The notes under the pieces were generated by a model, which was given only the letters and a program-made list of their open reading frames with translations, had not been told where the DNA came from and ran no database searches. From Cryobacterium arcticum (GTDB lineage Bacteria; Actinomycetota; Actinomycetes; Actinomycetales; Microbacteriaceae), in assembly GCF_003185895.1 (NCBI RefSeq), contig NZ_QHLY01000012.1:1240001-1304000 (forward strand): DNA of 64,000 nt, given 5' to 3'. Made by a program: the position numbers and the translations under genes. Shown piece after piece: positions 1 to 8,268 of this stretch (position 1 is the first letter of the stretch; every line of letters starts with the position of its first letter).

Positions 1-728
1 TACAGCGCCGGGGCGTCCACTCTCCAGAGCTCGGGCTGCTGGACGTACAGGCGTTGCCGCACCACCGAGGTGCGGCCGGGGGCGAGGGTGACCGGTGTCA
101 CGTCGCCCTCCACCCGCGCGCCGTCCGGCCCGGTGACGTCGGTGCTGACATCCACCTGCGCGGTGGTGAGGCCCAGGTTGGTGACCGTGGTGGCAACCTC
201 GACGACCGCCTGGTCGTGTTCCACCCGCACCGTCGTCACCCGCACGCCGTCGGGAACTATGTGCACGGCCTCATCGACGTGGAGCAGCACCGGCCGGTGC
301 AGGCCGGCGCCGGCGTACCAGCGGGAGTCCTCCCCCGACCGCACCTCGATGCGCAGGGTGTTGGACGCGCCGAAACGGAGGAAGGGCGTGAGGTCGACGA
401 AGAAGCGGGCGAACCCGTCGGCCCGGTTGCCCGCGAATTCATCGTTGAGGAAGACCATGGCGCGGCGGTAGGCACCCTGGATCTCCAGTCGCACAACCTT
501 GCCGGCCCACGCGGCGGGCACGTCGAACTCCTTGAGGTAGGTGTACGCGCCGGCAGGCGAATACGCCGTTCCGCCCTTGCTGGGCGCCTCGGCCGAGCGA
601 TCGGCGTCGCGGAGGGCGTCGTGCGGCAGCCGCACCGGCGTGGCGATCACGGCCTCCGCCCCAGCGGCCGCGAACGGGCCGAGGGGGGTGCGGTAGGTCC
701 AGTCGTCGGTGAATGAAGTGGTGGTCAT
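1..728 (-). CDS. Glycoside hydrolase family 2 (beta-galactosidase-like), N-terminal part, cut by window edge
   Basis: Reading the minus strand from an ATG at 728 gives an open frame of 242 codons that runs off the left edge. Residues about 25-155 look like the GH2 sugar-binding jelly-roll domain, ending in the family hallmark SRWYAGAGLHRPV (residues 135-147). Residues about 156-242 look like the following immunoglobulin-like domain (VTTVRVEHDQAVVEV). The catalytic TIM barrel lies outside the window. The family hydrolyses beta-galactosides, beta-glucuronides or beta-mannosides; the substrate cannot be told from this part. It lies 67 bases downstream of an MFS transporter gene on the same strand, next to a divergent LacI regulator, so it probably hydrolyses an imported glycoside in the cytoplasm. 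No signal peptide is visible. Confidence 0.85.
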   Translation of the reverse strand, partial: MTTTSFTDDWTYRTPLGPFAAAGAEAVIATPVRLPHDALRDADRSAEAPSKGGTAYSPAGAYTYLKEFDVPAAWAGKVVRLEIQGAYRRAMVFLNDEFAGNRADGFARFFVDLTPFLRFGASNTLRIEVRSGEDSRWYAGAGLHRPVLLHVDEAVHIVPDGVRVTTVRVEHDQAVVEVATTVTNLGLTTAQVDVSTDVTGPDGARVEGDVTPVTLAPGRTSVVRQRLYVQQPELWRVDAPAL

Positions 729-795
729 GGGAGAACTCCGATCGGGGGGTGCGAGAGAAGGCCGGGTCGGGCGGGTGCTCGGGAGGAACGGGCGC

Positions 796-2100
796 TCAGC
801 GCACCTTCCTAATCGGCAGGATGAGGCCTGCCGCGAGCGCGAGCATGACGAAGGCCGCGATGAAGGTGGCCTGGTAGCCGCCGGTGGAGGCGACGAGCAC
901 GCTGGTCACCACCGGACCGAGGATCTGCCCGCCGGAGTTTGCCATGTTGAGCAGGCCGAGGTCCTTGGCAGCCGTGGCCTTGTCGGGCAGGACCTCGATG
1001 TTGAGGGCCTGGTCGACCGAGGTGAAGGTGGCGTTGCCCAAGCCGGAGAAGACGGCGAAGGCGATCATCGCCCAGGCGAACGGGGCGACCAGGGGGAACA
1101 CCACACCGATCGCGATGAGCAGGGCCGCACCGATCACGAAGGGCTTGCGGCGGCCGACCCGGTCAGACAATGGACCGGCGATGAAGCCGAACAGGATCGA
1201 CGCGCCCAGGGTGATGGTGGCGCTGATCGCAATCAGGCCGGCGGCCCCACCGGTGTCGAGGCCGATGTAGTCGGTGAGGATGTACAGCTGGTAGTTCGTG
1301 ATGGAGAACATGCCGGCCTGGAGGAAGAACTTGCCGCCGAGGGCGAAGTAGAAGTCGCGGGCACCCGTGCGCGGGAAGGAGAAGCTCTTGAGCAACTCCC
1401 GCGCGGACAGGGTGGCGCGCGGCTGGTCACGGTTGGACCGGTTGGGCATCAGCACGGCGAAGACGACGCCGGAGGCGAGGGTCGCGATGGCGAAGACGAC
1501 CAGGCCGGTGCCGGGGGTTCCGACGAACTGGGCACCGATGATGGTGCTCAGCGACGCGCCGACGGTGAGGGAGACGCCGTAGATGGCCGACACCGTGCCG
1601 CGGTACTTCACCGGAACGCTGTCGGAGATGACGGCGACCATCGGGGCGATGATCGAGTTGAGGAAGAGCATGTAGAAGGCCCACCACAGAATGAGCGCGG
1701 TCGGGCTCTGCGCGGTGCTCAGGCCGAACAGGCCGACGGCCGTTGCGATCGCACCGACCATGACCCAGGGCGTGCGCGCACCGAAGCGGGACCGGGTGAG
1801 GTCGGACAGCGCACCGAACACGATGTTCGCGACCAGCGACAGCGCGGCGCCCAGGATGCCCAGCACACCCACAAGCTGTACCTTGTCGGCCGGGGCGACC
1901 TGTTCCACGGCGGCGGGCAGCAGAACCGCGATGCTGCCGATGTATGGACCGATCCAGAGGATCCCCGCGATGAAGAGCGCCACCGCGATGCGCCAATTGA
2001 ACTTCGAAAGCGACGTGCGTCCCACCACCACGTTTGTGGTTGTCAGCGTGTCGTCGTTGGGATCGACGTTGAAAACCGTCGATCGGGGGTGCTGTGACAT
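796..2100 (-). CDS. MFS transporter, probably sugar/glycoside uptake
   Basis: A 434-residue integral membrane protein with about 12 hydrophobic segments in two halves. Both halves carry the MFS loop 2-3 type motif: LSDLTRSRFGARTPW near residue 115-130 and GPLSDRVGRRKPF in the second half. The ATG at 2100 has an AAGGACG ribosome site just upstream. The protein resembles the MFS protein at 49820-51079 (shared VDQAL..EVLPD..KDLG stretch). It lies between a LacI regulator and a GH2 glycosidase, so uptake of a beta-glycoside is the likely job, by proton symport as usual for the family. The substrate is inferred from context only. Confidence 0.85.
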   Translation of the reverse strand: MSQHPRSTVFNVDPNDDTLTTTNVVVGRTSLSKFNWRIAVALFIAGILWIGPYIGSIAVLLPAAVEQVAPADKVQLVGVLGILGAALSLVANIVFGALSDLTRSRFGARTPWVMVGAIATAVGLFGLSTAQSPTALILWWAFYMLFLNSIIAPMVAVISDSVPVKYRGTVSAIYGVSLTVGASLSTIIGAQFVGTPGTGLVVFAIATLASGVVFAVLMPNRSNRDQPRATLSARELLKSFSFPRTGARDFYFALGGKFFLQAGMFSITNYQLYILTDYIGLDTGGAAGLIAISATITLGASILFGFIAGPLSDRVGRRKPFVIGAALLIAIGVVFPLVAPFAWAMIAFAVFSGLGNATFTSVDQALNIEVLPDKATAAKDLGLLNMANSGGQILGPVVTSVLVASTGGYQATFIAAFVMLALAAGLILPIRKVR

Positions 2101-2118
2101 CTTCGTCCTTCAAGTGAG

Positions 2119-2132
2119 GTAAACTGTTTCGT
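2119..2132. promoter_or_regulatory. Candidate LacI-family operator, transporter-proximal copy
   Basis: On the minus strand this reads ACGAAACAGTTTAC, an inverted repeat of the GAAAC/GTTTC type bound by LacI-family regulators. It lies 19 bases before the transporter start codon. A copy identical at 12 of 14 positions lies at 2193-2206. Binding by the adjacent LacI protein is inferred. Confidence 0.6.
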
Positions 2133-2192
2133 AGATTTCAGTGAACAAAAGTACGCTAGCCGCCCGGGCGCGCGAACTACAAGCTCATGCAG

Positions 2193-2206
2193 ACGAAACT
2201 GTTTCC
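2193..2206. promoter_or_regulatory. Candidate LacI-family operator, regulator-proximal copy
   Basis: Reads ACGAAACTGTTTCC, with perfect GAAAC/GTTTC arms around a single T. It lies 31 bases before the lacI-type GTG start. Together with the copy 74 bases away it would let one regulator control both divergent promoters and its own gene, possibly by looping. Confidence 0.6.
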
Positions 2207-2237
2207 GCGGCGTCGCGGACGCCTTTAGGAGACCTTC

Positions 2238-3257
2238 GTGCGAATTCCCCGCCGCGTCACCCTCAGCGACATCGCCACAGCCGCCGGCGTCTCGAAGGCG
2301 ACGGCCTCGAAGGTACTCAATCACCGCGGCGGAACATCAGACGAGACTCGCCTGCGGGTGGAGTCGGTCATGCGGGAGCTCGGCTATGTGGCCATCACCC
2401 GCGAGCGCGCCCCCGCCGACAATCGCACCGTGACAGCGGTATTCGACAACCTCGTCGCGCTGTATTCGCTGTGCGTCCTGGGCGGCCTGGTCGACGGTGC
2501 CCAGGCGCTGGATGTGGACCTGGTCACCAATGTCACCGATTCCAAGCAGGGCACCGACATCGTGCTGAACCGCGCCTGGGTGCGCCGGCTGGCCGCGAAG
2601 GGACACTCCGGCCTGATCGTGGTGACGACCTCGATCGACGCCGCTCTCGTCAGCGCCTGCGCGCAGTACGGCGTGCCGCTCGTCGCCGTCGACGCGCCCA
2701 ACCTGGTGGACGCATCCGTCGTGAGCATCGGTTCGAACCACTGGAGCGGCGGGATGGACGCCACCCGGCACCTCCTCGAGCTCGGTCACCGGCGCATCGG
2801 CTTCCTGGGTGGGGATGCTGCGATCCCCGGCCTTCGTGAACGGCTGGCGGGCTACCGGGAGGCGCTGGCCGCCGCCGGCGTCGACTACGACCCCGAGCTG
2901 GTCTCCGAAACGGGTATGGCCACCGCGGCCGCGGCCGTGCCCGGGATGCTCGAGCTCGCCGACCCGCCCACGGCCTTCTTCGTCACCAACGACGGCGACG
3001 CCATGGCCGTCGTCCGGGCCGTGCACCAGTCGGGCCGGCGCGTGCCGGAGGACGTGAGCGTGGTGGGCTACGACGACACCTATTCGATCGTCGCCTCGGT
3101 GACCCACCTCACCACCGTGCACACGCCCATGCACGAGATCGGCAAGCTGGCACTCGAAACCGTGATCGGCATGGCGGAGGGTCGGCGGCCGATCTCCTCC
3201 CGCCTGCAGCTGGCCACCCACCTGGTGCCGCGGGAGTCGTCGATCGCCCGGGCCTGA
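2238..3257 (+). CDS. LacI-family transcriptional regulator
   Basis: A 339-residue cytoplasmic repressor. Residues 3-55 form the LacI helix-turn-helix and hinge (RVTLSDIATAAGVSKATASKVL), followed by a periplasmic-binding-like effector domain to the end (GYDDTYSIVASVTHLTTV near the C-terminus is typical). The GTG start is supported by AGGAG at 2227-2231. The gene is divergent from the MFS/GH2 operon, and two matching operator-like palindromes sit in the shared intergenic region, so it most likely represses that operon and itself until a sugar binds. The effector is unknown. Confidence 0.92.
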   Translation: MRIPRRVTLSDIATAAGVSKATASKVLNHRGGTSDETRLRVESVMRELGYVAITRERAPADNRTVTAVFDNLVALYSLCVLGGLVDGAQALDVDLVTNVTDSKQGTDIVLNRAWVRRLAAKGHSGLIVVTTSIDAALVSACAQYGVPLVAVDAPNLVDASVVSIGSNHWSGGMDATRHLLELGHRRIGFLGGDAAIPGLRERLAGYREALAAAGVDYDPELVSETGMATAAAAVPGMLELADPPTAFFVTNDGDAMAVVRAVHQSGRRVPEDVSVVGYDDTYSIVASVTHLTTVHTPMHEIGKLALETVIGMAEGRRPISSRLQLATHLVPRESSIARA

Positions 3258-3283
3258 CCGGTCGAGCGCATCCGGGCACAAAA

Positions 3284-3313
3284 AAAGACCCCGACCGGCC
3301 GGTCGGGGTCTTT
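3284..3313. terminator. Bidirectional intrinsic terminator between lacI-type gene and tRNA-Lys
   Basis: A perfect inverted repeat with arms AAAGACCCCGACCGG and CCGGTCGGGGTCTTT, flanked by a run of A on one side and T on the other. It can stop transcripts from both the regulator gene and the tRNA gene, which converge on it. Confidence 0.9.
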
Positions 3314-3324
3314 CTCGCTAGCTC

Positions 3325-3400
<76 letters not shown>

Positions 3401-3503
3401 ATATTTCTGAGGCGGGGCTTCCCCCGCCGACATGAGACATTACCATCAGTTTCCGGCCCCGCGCCAATCGAGGGCGAATATCGGCGTGTCGGGTCGCACT
3501 CAC

Positions 3504-3509
3504 TATTCT
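3504..3509 (+). promoter_or_regulatory. -10 box of a leaderless-type start for the HisN-like gene
   Basis: TATTCT ends 7 bases before the GTG start at 3517, placing the expected transcript start at or next to the start codon. No recognisable -35 box. Confidence 0.5.
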
Positions 3510-3516
3510 GGGGAGC

Positions 3517-4332
3517 GTGACCGAGACCCTGCCGCCCACCCTCGCCGACGATCTGGCCCTCGCGCTGGAGCTGGCCGATTCCGCCGATGCCATCTCGATG
3601 GCGCGCTTCGAGTCCCTCGACCTCGTCGTCACCACCAAGCCCGACCGCACGCCGGTCACGGATGCCGACCAGGCCGTCGAGCGGGCCATCCGCGAGCTGT
3701 TGGCCGAGCGGCGCCCCTCGGACGGGATCCTCGGCGAGGAGTACGGCACAGCCGGTTCGACCACCCGGCAGTGGATCATCGACCCCATCGACGGCACAGC
3801 CGGGTTCCTGCGCGGCGTGGACATCTGGGGCACCCTCATCGCCCTCGCCATCGACGGCGTGCCGGTGCTCGGCGTTGCGAGCTCCCCCGCGCTGGGCAAG
3901 CGCTGGTGGGCGGCCACCGGCGGCGGCGCCTGGTCGAGCGACGCCCGTTTCCCCGGCGCCGCACCCCGCCGGCTGGCGGTCTCCGGTGTGCAGACCCTCG
4001 CCGACGCATCCATCAGTTACGGCAGCATCCAGCAGTGGGACCAGGCCGGCCAGTTGGACACCCTGGTGGCGCTGACCCGCGAGGTCTGGCGCACCCGTGC
4101 CTACGGTGACCTGTGGTCGTACATGCTCGTGGCCGAGGGCCATCTCGACCTCGCCGCCGAGTACGACCTGCAGCCCTACGACATGGCCGCGCTCGCGCCC
4201 ATCGTGCAGGAGGCCGGCGGCCGGTTCACCTCGGTCGACGGGCAGGAGGGACCGTGGCACGGCAGCGCGCTGGCCACCAACGGCCGCCTGCACGAGCTGG
4301 CGCTCACGGCGCTGGCCCCCCCGACGGCCTGA
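3517..4332 (+). CDS. hisN: Inositol-monophosphatase-family phosphatase, probably histidinol-phosphatase HisN
   Basis: A 271-residue cytoplasmic, Mg-dependent phosphatase of the IMPase fold. Metal ligands are visible: GEE at residues 73-75, DPIDGTAGFLRG at 89-100 and a C-terminal DLWSYMLVAEGHLDLA block. The actinobacterial histidinol-phosphatase subgroup, which makes histidinol from histidinol phosphate, has this length and the GFLRG and YGDLWSYMLVAEG stretches. Inositol-1-phosphatase is the main alternative. The GTG start at 3517 follows a TATTCT box with almost no leader. The next gene starts 8 bases downstream. Confidence 0.8.
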   Translation: MTETLPPTLADDLALALELADSADAISMARFESLDLVVTTKPDRTPVTDADQAVERAIRELLAERRPSDGILGEEYGTAGSTTRQWIIDPIDGTAGFLRGVDIWGTLIALAIDGVPVLGVASSPALGKRWWAATGGGAWSSDARFPGAAPRRLAVSGVQTLADASISYGSIQQWDQAGQLDTLVALTREVWRTRAYGDLWSYMLVAEGHLDLAAEYDLQPYDMAALAPIVQEAGGRFTSVDGQEGPWHGSALATNGRLHELALTALAPPTA

Positions 4333-4340
4333 CCCGCACC

Positions 4341-4910
4341 GTGCGCCTGCCCCGGCTCTCCGTTCCCGTGCTGCTGGCCTGTGGGTTGGTTTGCGGTGGG
4401 ATGACCGCCCTCTCCGGATGCGCGGCCGTCACCGCGGTCTTCTCCGGGGATGCGGACGCGGACCCCGGCAGCGACAAAGAGGTGCGGGGCGACCTCAGCC
4501 CGTCGGACCTTGCGCTCGGGGACTGCCTCAACGCCGTGTCCGGCAGCCTGCTCGCCGGTATCGACGGCGTGCCCTGCACCGACAGCCACGACTGGGAGGT
4601 CTACTTCCAGATCCAGGTCGGCGCCGCATCCGATGGGACCTTCCCTGGCGCCGGGGTCATCGTGGCCGCGGCCGAGGAAGCCTGCGCAGCCGAGTTCCCG
4701 GAGTTCCTCGGGCTGACCTCCGGCCTCGGAACCGATGACGGCACCGCCGAGGATGCGACCGCAGCCTTCGGCTACACCTATCTCACCCCGCTCGAGAGCG
4801 AGTGGTCAGAGAACGACTCCCACCTGGTGTCGTGCCTGATCGGAGACATGAACGGCCAGGTGACGGGGTCGCTCGCCGGCGCCGGCGCATCCGCCGCCGC
4901 CGCTGGCTGA
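4341..4910 (+). CDS. Septum-formation-family lipoprotein
   Basis: From a GTG at 4341 this encodes 189 residues. Residues 1-26 are a lipoprotein signal with lipobox LSGC, so Cys27 should be lipidated and the protein held on the outer face of the membrane. The rest matches the actinobacterial Septum_form domain: LALGDCLN, then PCTDSHDWEVYFQ, and near the end NDSHLVSCLIGDMNGQVTGSLAG, with conserved cysteines that probably form disulfides. The family is linked to cell division only by name and context, and its biochemical role is not known. It starts 8 bases after the HisN-like gene and is probably co-transcribed. Confidence 0.78.
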   Translation: MRLPRLSVPVLLACGLVCGGMTALSGCAAVTAVFSGDADADPGSDKEVRGDLSPSDLALGDCLNAVSGSLLAGIDGVPCTDSHDWEVYFQIQVGAASDGTFPGAGVIVAAAEEACAAEFPEFLGLTSGLGTDDGTAEDATAAFGYTYLTPLESEWSENDSHLVSCLIGDMNGQVTGSLAGAGASAAAAG

Positions 4911-4916
4911 GCTGGC

Positions 4917-6188
4917 TCAGCTGCCCTGGCCGGCACGCTCCGAGCCGTCGTCGGCGGCCCGCTGCTCGGTGGACTGCCAGAGTTCGTTCTGCAACAGCAG
5001 GGCCAGCTCCCGCAGCAGCACGACGTCGACGCCCTCCTCCGAACGCGGTTCCCGATCGTAGACGCACAACGCTCCGATACGCTCGCCTGACGGCGACTCG
5101 ATCGGGAAGCCGGCGTAGAACCGCAGGTGCGGGCCGGAGACGACCAGGGGGTTGTCGCGGAACCGCGGGTCGAGCAGGGCATCGGGAACGACGAGGGCGA
5201 CCGGTTCGAGCACGGTCACGGTGCAGAAGGAACTGCTCCGCGGAATCTCCGCCACCCGCAGCCCCACGATCGACTTGTTCCACTGCCGGTCGCCGTCGAG
5301 CACGGTGAATGCCGCGGCGGTCGTGCCCAGCGTCGAGCTGGCCAGGGCCACGATCCGGTCGAACCGCTCCTCTGGCTCCGTGTCGAGCAGGCTCAGAGCC
5401 ATCACGGCACGATGCCGCGCCTCCTCGATCTCGTCGACGGTACGGTTCTGCGCTTCGGGATACATCGGCCCGTCGGCGGTGCGTCGCTGGGGGTCGAGGG
5501 TGCGGGCCATCCGCTCCGCCAGCACCGCGGCCCAGGTGTCGTAGTCGCTGGCCGACCTGAACCGGCCGGACACCGCGGCCACGGTCACCGGGAGCGGCAC
5601 GAAGGTGACCCGGTCGTCGCCGGCGCAGAACGCCGCGCTGGCCGCGTTGATGGCCGCGGCCTGCGCACCGGCCATCGTGCCCAGCGGGCTGCGGAACACG
5701 GGCATCGAGGCCAGCGGCACGATGCCGGCCAGGAAGATCTCGGTGCCCACCGAGCTCGCCGCCTCGATCTGCCCGAGCAGGCGGTTCAGGTCGGATCGCC
5801 AGGCGCGCATCGACGTCAGGCGCCCGGCATCGCCGATGCCGAGGGTGAGCACGACCGCGTCGTAGCGCCAAAGGTTGACGAAGTCGATGTGCGACGGTGC
5901 GCTGCGGGCGGTCATGCCCGACCTCGCCGTGACATCCACATCGGCGCCCCGGCCGGTTCGGGCGGTCAGTGCCCGCGCCAGGGCACCGGGCAATGCGACA
6001 GCGTGGCTGAGAACACCCCAGCCGACGGCGGGGCCGCCGCCCACGATCAGGATGCGGTCGCTATCCAAGCCGAGAGAATGCGCCTGCGGGGCATCCGTGG
6101 GAACGGGGATGCGCACAAATCGGCGCTCGACGACGGAAACCCAGACGCGCATTGCCGGAACCATGAGCCAGCGGAAGAACTCTCGCAC
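4917..6188 (-). CDS. SGNH-hydrolase-like domain fused to a GAF domain
   Basis: A GTG at 6188 (after AGGGGGG) gives 423 residues; an upstream TTG at 6248 is less likely. Residues about 40-240 resemble actinobacterial SGNH/GDSL proteins ([14 protein letters not shown] at 47-60, LTLGIGD, ITSMRAW-like helices). However, the block I GDS serine is replaced by GGGP, and no C-terminal D-x-x-H is seen, so the domain may not hydrolyse esters. Residues about 262-405 form a GAF domain ([45 protein letters not shown]), a small-molecule or redox sensor. No signal peptide. A degenerate hydrolase domain with a sensor is the best description; its partner is unknown. Divergent from the MshA-like gene. Confidence 0.7.
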   Translation of the reverse strand: MREFFRWLMVPAMRVWVSVVERRFVRIPVPTDAPQAHSLGLDSDRILIVGGGPAVGWGVLSHAVALPGALARALTARTGRGADVDVTARSGMTARSAPSHIDFVNLWRYDAVVLTLGIGDAGRLTSMRAWRSDLNRLLGQIEAASSVGTEIFLAGIVPLASMPVFRSPLGTMAGAQAAAINAASAAFCAGDDRVTFVPLPVTVAAVSGRFRSASDYDTWAAVLAERMARTLDPQRRTADGPMYPEAQNRTVDEIEEARHRAVMALSLLDTEPEERFDRIVALASSTLGTTAAAFTVLDGDRQWNKSIVGLRVAEIPRSSSFCTVTVLEPVALVVPDALLDPRFRDNPLVVSGPHLRFYAGFPIESPSGERIGALCVYDREPRSEEGVDVVLLRELALLLQNELWQSTEQRAADDGSERAGQGS

Positions 6189-6280
6189 GACCCCCCTGTC
6201 TGACGTTGGTGTGCAGGCGCGGCCGGGTGCGTCATTGCATACAACCAACCGACTCTCATCTTACGCATCCAGTCATGTCC

Positions 6281-6286
6281 TAAGAT
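6281..6286 (+). promoter_or_regulatory. -10 box of a leaderless-type start for the MshA-like gene
   Basis: TAAGAT ends 6 bases before the GTG at 6293, so the mRNA probably starts at the start codon. There is no ribosome site. Confidence 0.55.
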
Positions 6287-6292
6287 TCTGAA

Positions 6293-7507
6293 GTGTCTCC
6301 TGTCAGCGATCCCCTGCGCATTGCCCTCGTCTCCCTGCACACCTCCCCCGGTGCCGAGCCCGGATCCGGGGATGCCGGCGGCATGAACGTGGTCGTGCGG
6401 CACCAGGCCGAGGCCATGGCCGCACTGGGCCACCAGGTCGAGATCCTCACCCGGCGCTCGTCGAAAGACATGCCCGCCGCCCGCCGTCTCGGCGCCGGCG
6501 TGACGCTACGCTACCTCGACGCCGGGCCGCTGAAATCGGTGCCCAAGGGCGACCACGAGGGTTTCATCGACGAGTTCCGGGAACGGGCACGCGCGCTCGG
6601 CCCGTACGACATCATCCACTCGCACCACTGGTTCTCCGGCATGGCGATGCTGCCCCTCGCCCGCGAACTCGGTGTGCCCCACGTACAGAGTTTCCACTCC
6701 ATCGCAGCGGACGCGGCCACGCCGCTCTCCGACGGCGAACGACCGGAGTCCACCGGCCGGATGGCCGGCGAGGCGTTGCTGGCCCGCGAGTCCGATGCCA
6801 TCGTGGCCGTGAGCGCCGCAGAGGCCGAGACCGTGGTGGAGCGTCTCGGCGGCTCGCCCGAGCGGGTGAGCATCGTGCTGCCCGGTGTCGACGGACATCT
6901 CTTCCACCCCGCCCCGGAACGGGCACACCCCAGCACCGACCGGGGCTACGCCGTGGTCGCCGGGCGCCTGCAGCCGCTCAAGGGCCTCGACCTCGCCATC
7001 GAGGCGCTCGCGGCCGTGCCGGAGCATCTGCGCCCCGAACTGGTGATCGCCGGTGACACCTCCGCCGACTTCGACGGCTACATCGACGAACTGGGCAGTC
7101 TGGCTGAGAAGCACGGCATCGCCGACCTCGTTCGCTTTGTCGGCCCGCGCTCCCGGGTGGACCTCGCCGCCCTGCTGCGCGGTGCGCGGGTCGTGCTTGT
7201 GCCCTCGCACTCCGAGACCTTCGGCCTGGTGGCCTTGGAGGCCGCGGCGAGCGGTGTTCCCGTGGTCGCCCAGGGCACCGGCGGCCTGCGCGAAGCCGTA
7301 CTCTCCGGCGACACCGGCCTCGTGATCGAATCCCGGGACCCGCTGGTGTGGGCTGCCGCCCTCACCGAGGTGCTGTCGAACCCCGATCTGGCCCGCCGAC
7401 TGTCGGTGGCCGCCCGCGCCCGCGCAGAGCTGCTCGACTGGCCGCGGTCGGCCGGCGCGCTGATCTCCGTCTACGGCAGCCTCCTGCAGGTGCCGGTCTG
7501 CGCGTGA
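6293..7507 (+). CDS. Glycosyltransferase family 4, MshA-like (mycothiol pathway candidate)
   Basis: A 404-residue GT-B fold glycosyltransferase. The N-terminal stretch HTSPGAEPGSGDAGGMNVVV is close to the MshA signature, and the C-terminal half has the GT4 nucleotide-sugar motif (SHSETFGLVALEAAASGVPVVA). MshA joins N-acetylglucosamine from UDP-GlcNAc to inositol 3-phosphate, the first step of mycothiol synthesis. The gene overlaps the next one, a PIG-L deacetylase, by 4 bases. A GT followed by a deacetylase is the order of the first pathway steps. It is shorter than mycobacterial MshA, so a related GT4 enzyme cannot be excluded. Confidence 0.72.
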   Translation: MSPVSDPLRIALVSLHTSPGAEPGSGDAGGMNVVVRHQAEAMAALGHQVEILTRRSSKDMPAARRLGAGVTLRYLDAGPLKSVPKGDHEGFIDEFRERARALGPYDIIHSHHWFSGMAMLPLARELGVPHVQSFHSIAADAATPLSDGERPESTGRMAGEALLARESDAIVAVSAAEAETVVERLGGSPERVSIVLPGVDGHLFHPAPERAHPSTDRGYAVVAGRLQPLKGLDLAIEALAAVPEHLRPELVIAGDTSADFDGYIDELGSLAEKHGIADLVRFVGPRSRVDLAALLRGARVVLVPSHSETFGLVALEAAASGVPVVAQGTGGLREAVLSGDTGLVIESRDPLVWAAALTEVLSNPDLARRLSVAARARAELLDWPRSAGALISVYGSLLQVPVCA

Positions 7508-8244
7508 GCCTGCTCGACGACCAGCGGTCGGTGCTGTTCGTACACGCGCACCCCGACGATGAGACAATCTCCACCGGCGCCCTGATCGCCGAGTGCGTCG
7601 CACGCGGGAGCCGGGTGTTTCTGCTCACCTGCTCGCGTGGAGAGCGCGGCGAGGTGGTTGCCGGCCCCCTCACTGCCCTGGCGGGAACCATCGAACTGGC
7701 CCGGGAACGCGAACTCGAACTGGAGCGCGCCACCGGCATCCTGGGCGTGCACTCGAAGTTCTGGCTCGGCGAGCCGCCGGCTCGGGCCGCCGGGCTCTCC
7801 CCCCGCCGGTACCGGGACTCCGGTATGGTCTGGATTCGCCCCGGCCTGGCCGGGCCGGCGGATGATGCCGCGGCCGATGCCTTGTCGGTGGCCCCGCTGG
7901 CCGAGGTCGCCGGGGATATCGCCGCGCTCATCGTGCGCCTGCGCCCCGCGCTGGTGGTGAGTTACGACGACGGCGGCGGCTATGGCCACCCCGACCATGT
8001 GCGCGCCCACGAGGCAGCGCTGGCGGCCAGTCGCTCCACCGGCACGCCGTTCGCCGAGGTGCTCGAGACGCCTGCCGACGGCGCTGAATGGTTCGACCTT
8101 CCGCACCGCCTGGCGGTGGTGACGGATGCCCTGCGCGCGCACGCGAGCCAACTCACGGTGCACGGCACCGACATCGTGCACTCCGGCGGCCAGCGTGAAG
8201 CGATCGTGACCGCGGCAGGGCTGAGGCTGGTTCCCACGCACTGA
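7504..8244 (+). CDS. PIG-L/LmbE family deacetylase, MshB-like candidate
   Basis: 246 residues from a GTG that overlaps the stop of the MshA-like gene (GTGA). The zinc motifs of the LmbE family are present: AHPDDE at 15-20 and HPDH at 162-165. The family removes acetyl groups from N-acetylglucosaminyl substrates; MshB deacetylates GlcNAc-inositol in mycothiol synthesis, which fits the coupled upstream gene. It is shorter than typical MshB. A second, clearer family member (Mca) is at 32519-33394. The enzyme should be cytoplasmic; no signal peptide is seen. Confidence 0.72.
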   Translation: MSLLDDQRSVLFVHAHPDDETISTGALIAECVARGSRVFLLTCSRGERGEVVAGPLTALAGTIELARERELELERATGILGVHSKFWLGEPPARAAGLSPRRYRDSGMVWIRPGLAGPADDAAADALSVAPLAEVAGDIAALIVRLRPALVVSYDDGGGYGHPDHVRAHEAALAASRSTGTPFAEVLETPADGAEWFDLPHRLAVVTDALRAHASQLTVHGTDIVHSGGQREAIVTAAGLRLVPTH

Positions 8245-8268
8245 CCCGGCGTGGGCCGGCCGGCGGCC

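Noticed and set aside
709-2097. Long plus-strand open frame opposite the MFS gene
   Set aside because: It is rich in Gly/Asp/Arg with no recognisable domain. It mirrors a clear membrane-protein gene, as expected in GC-rich DNA.
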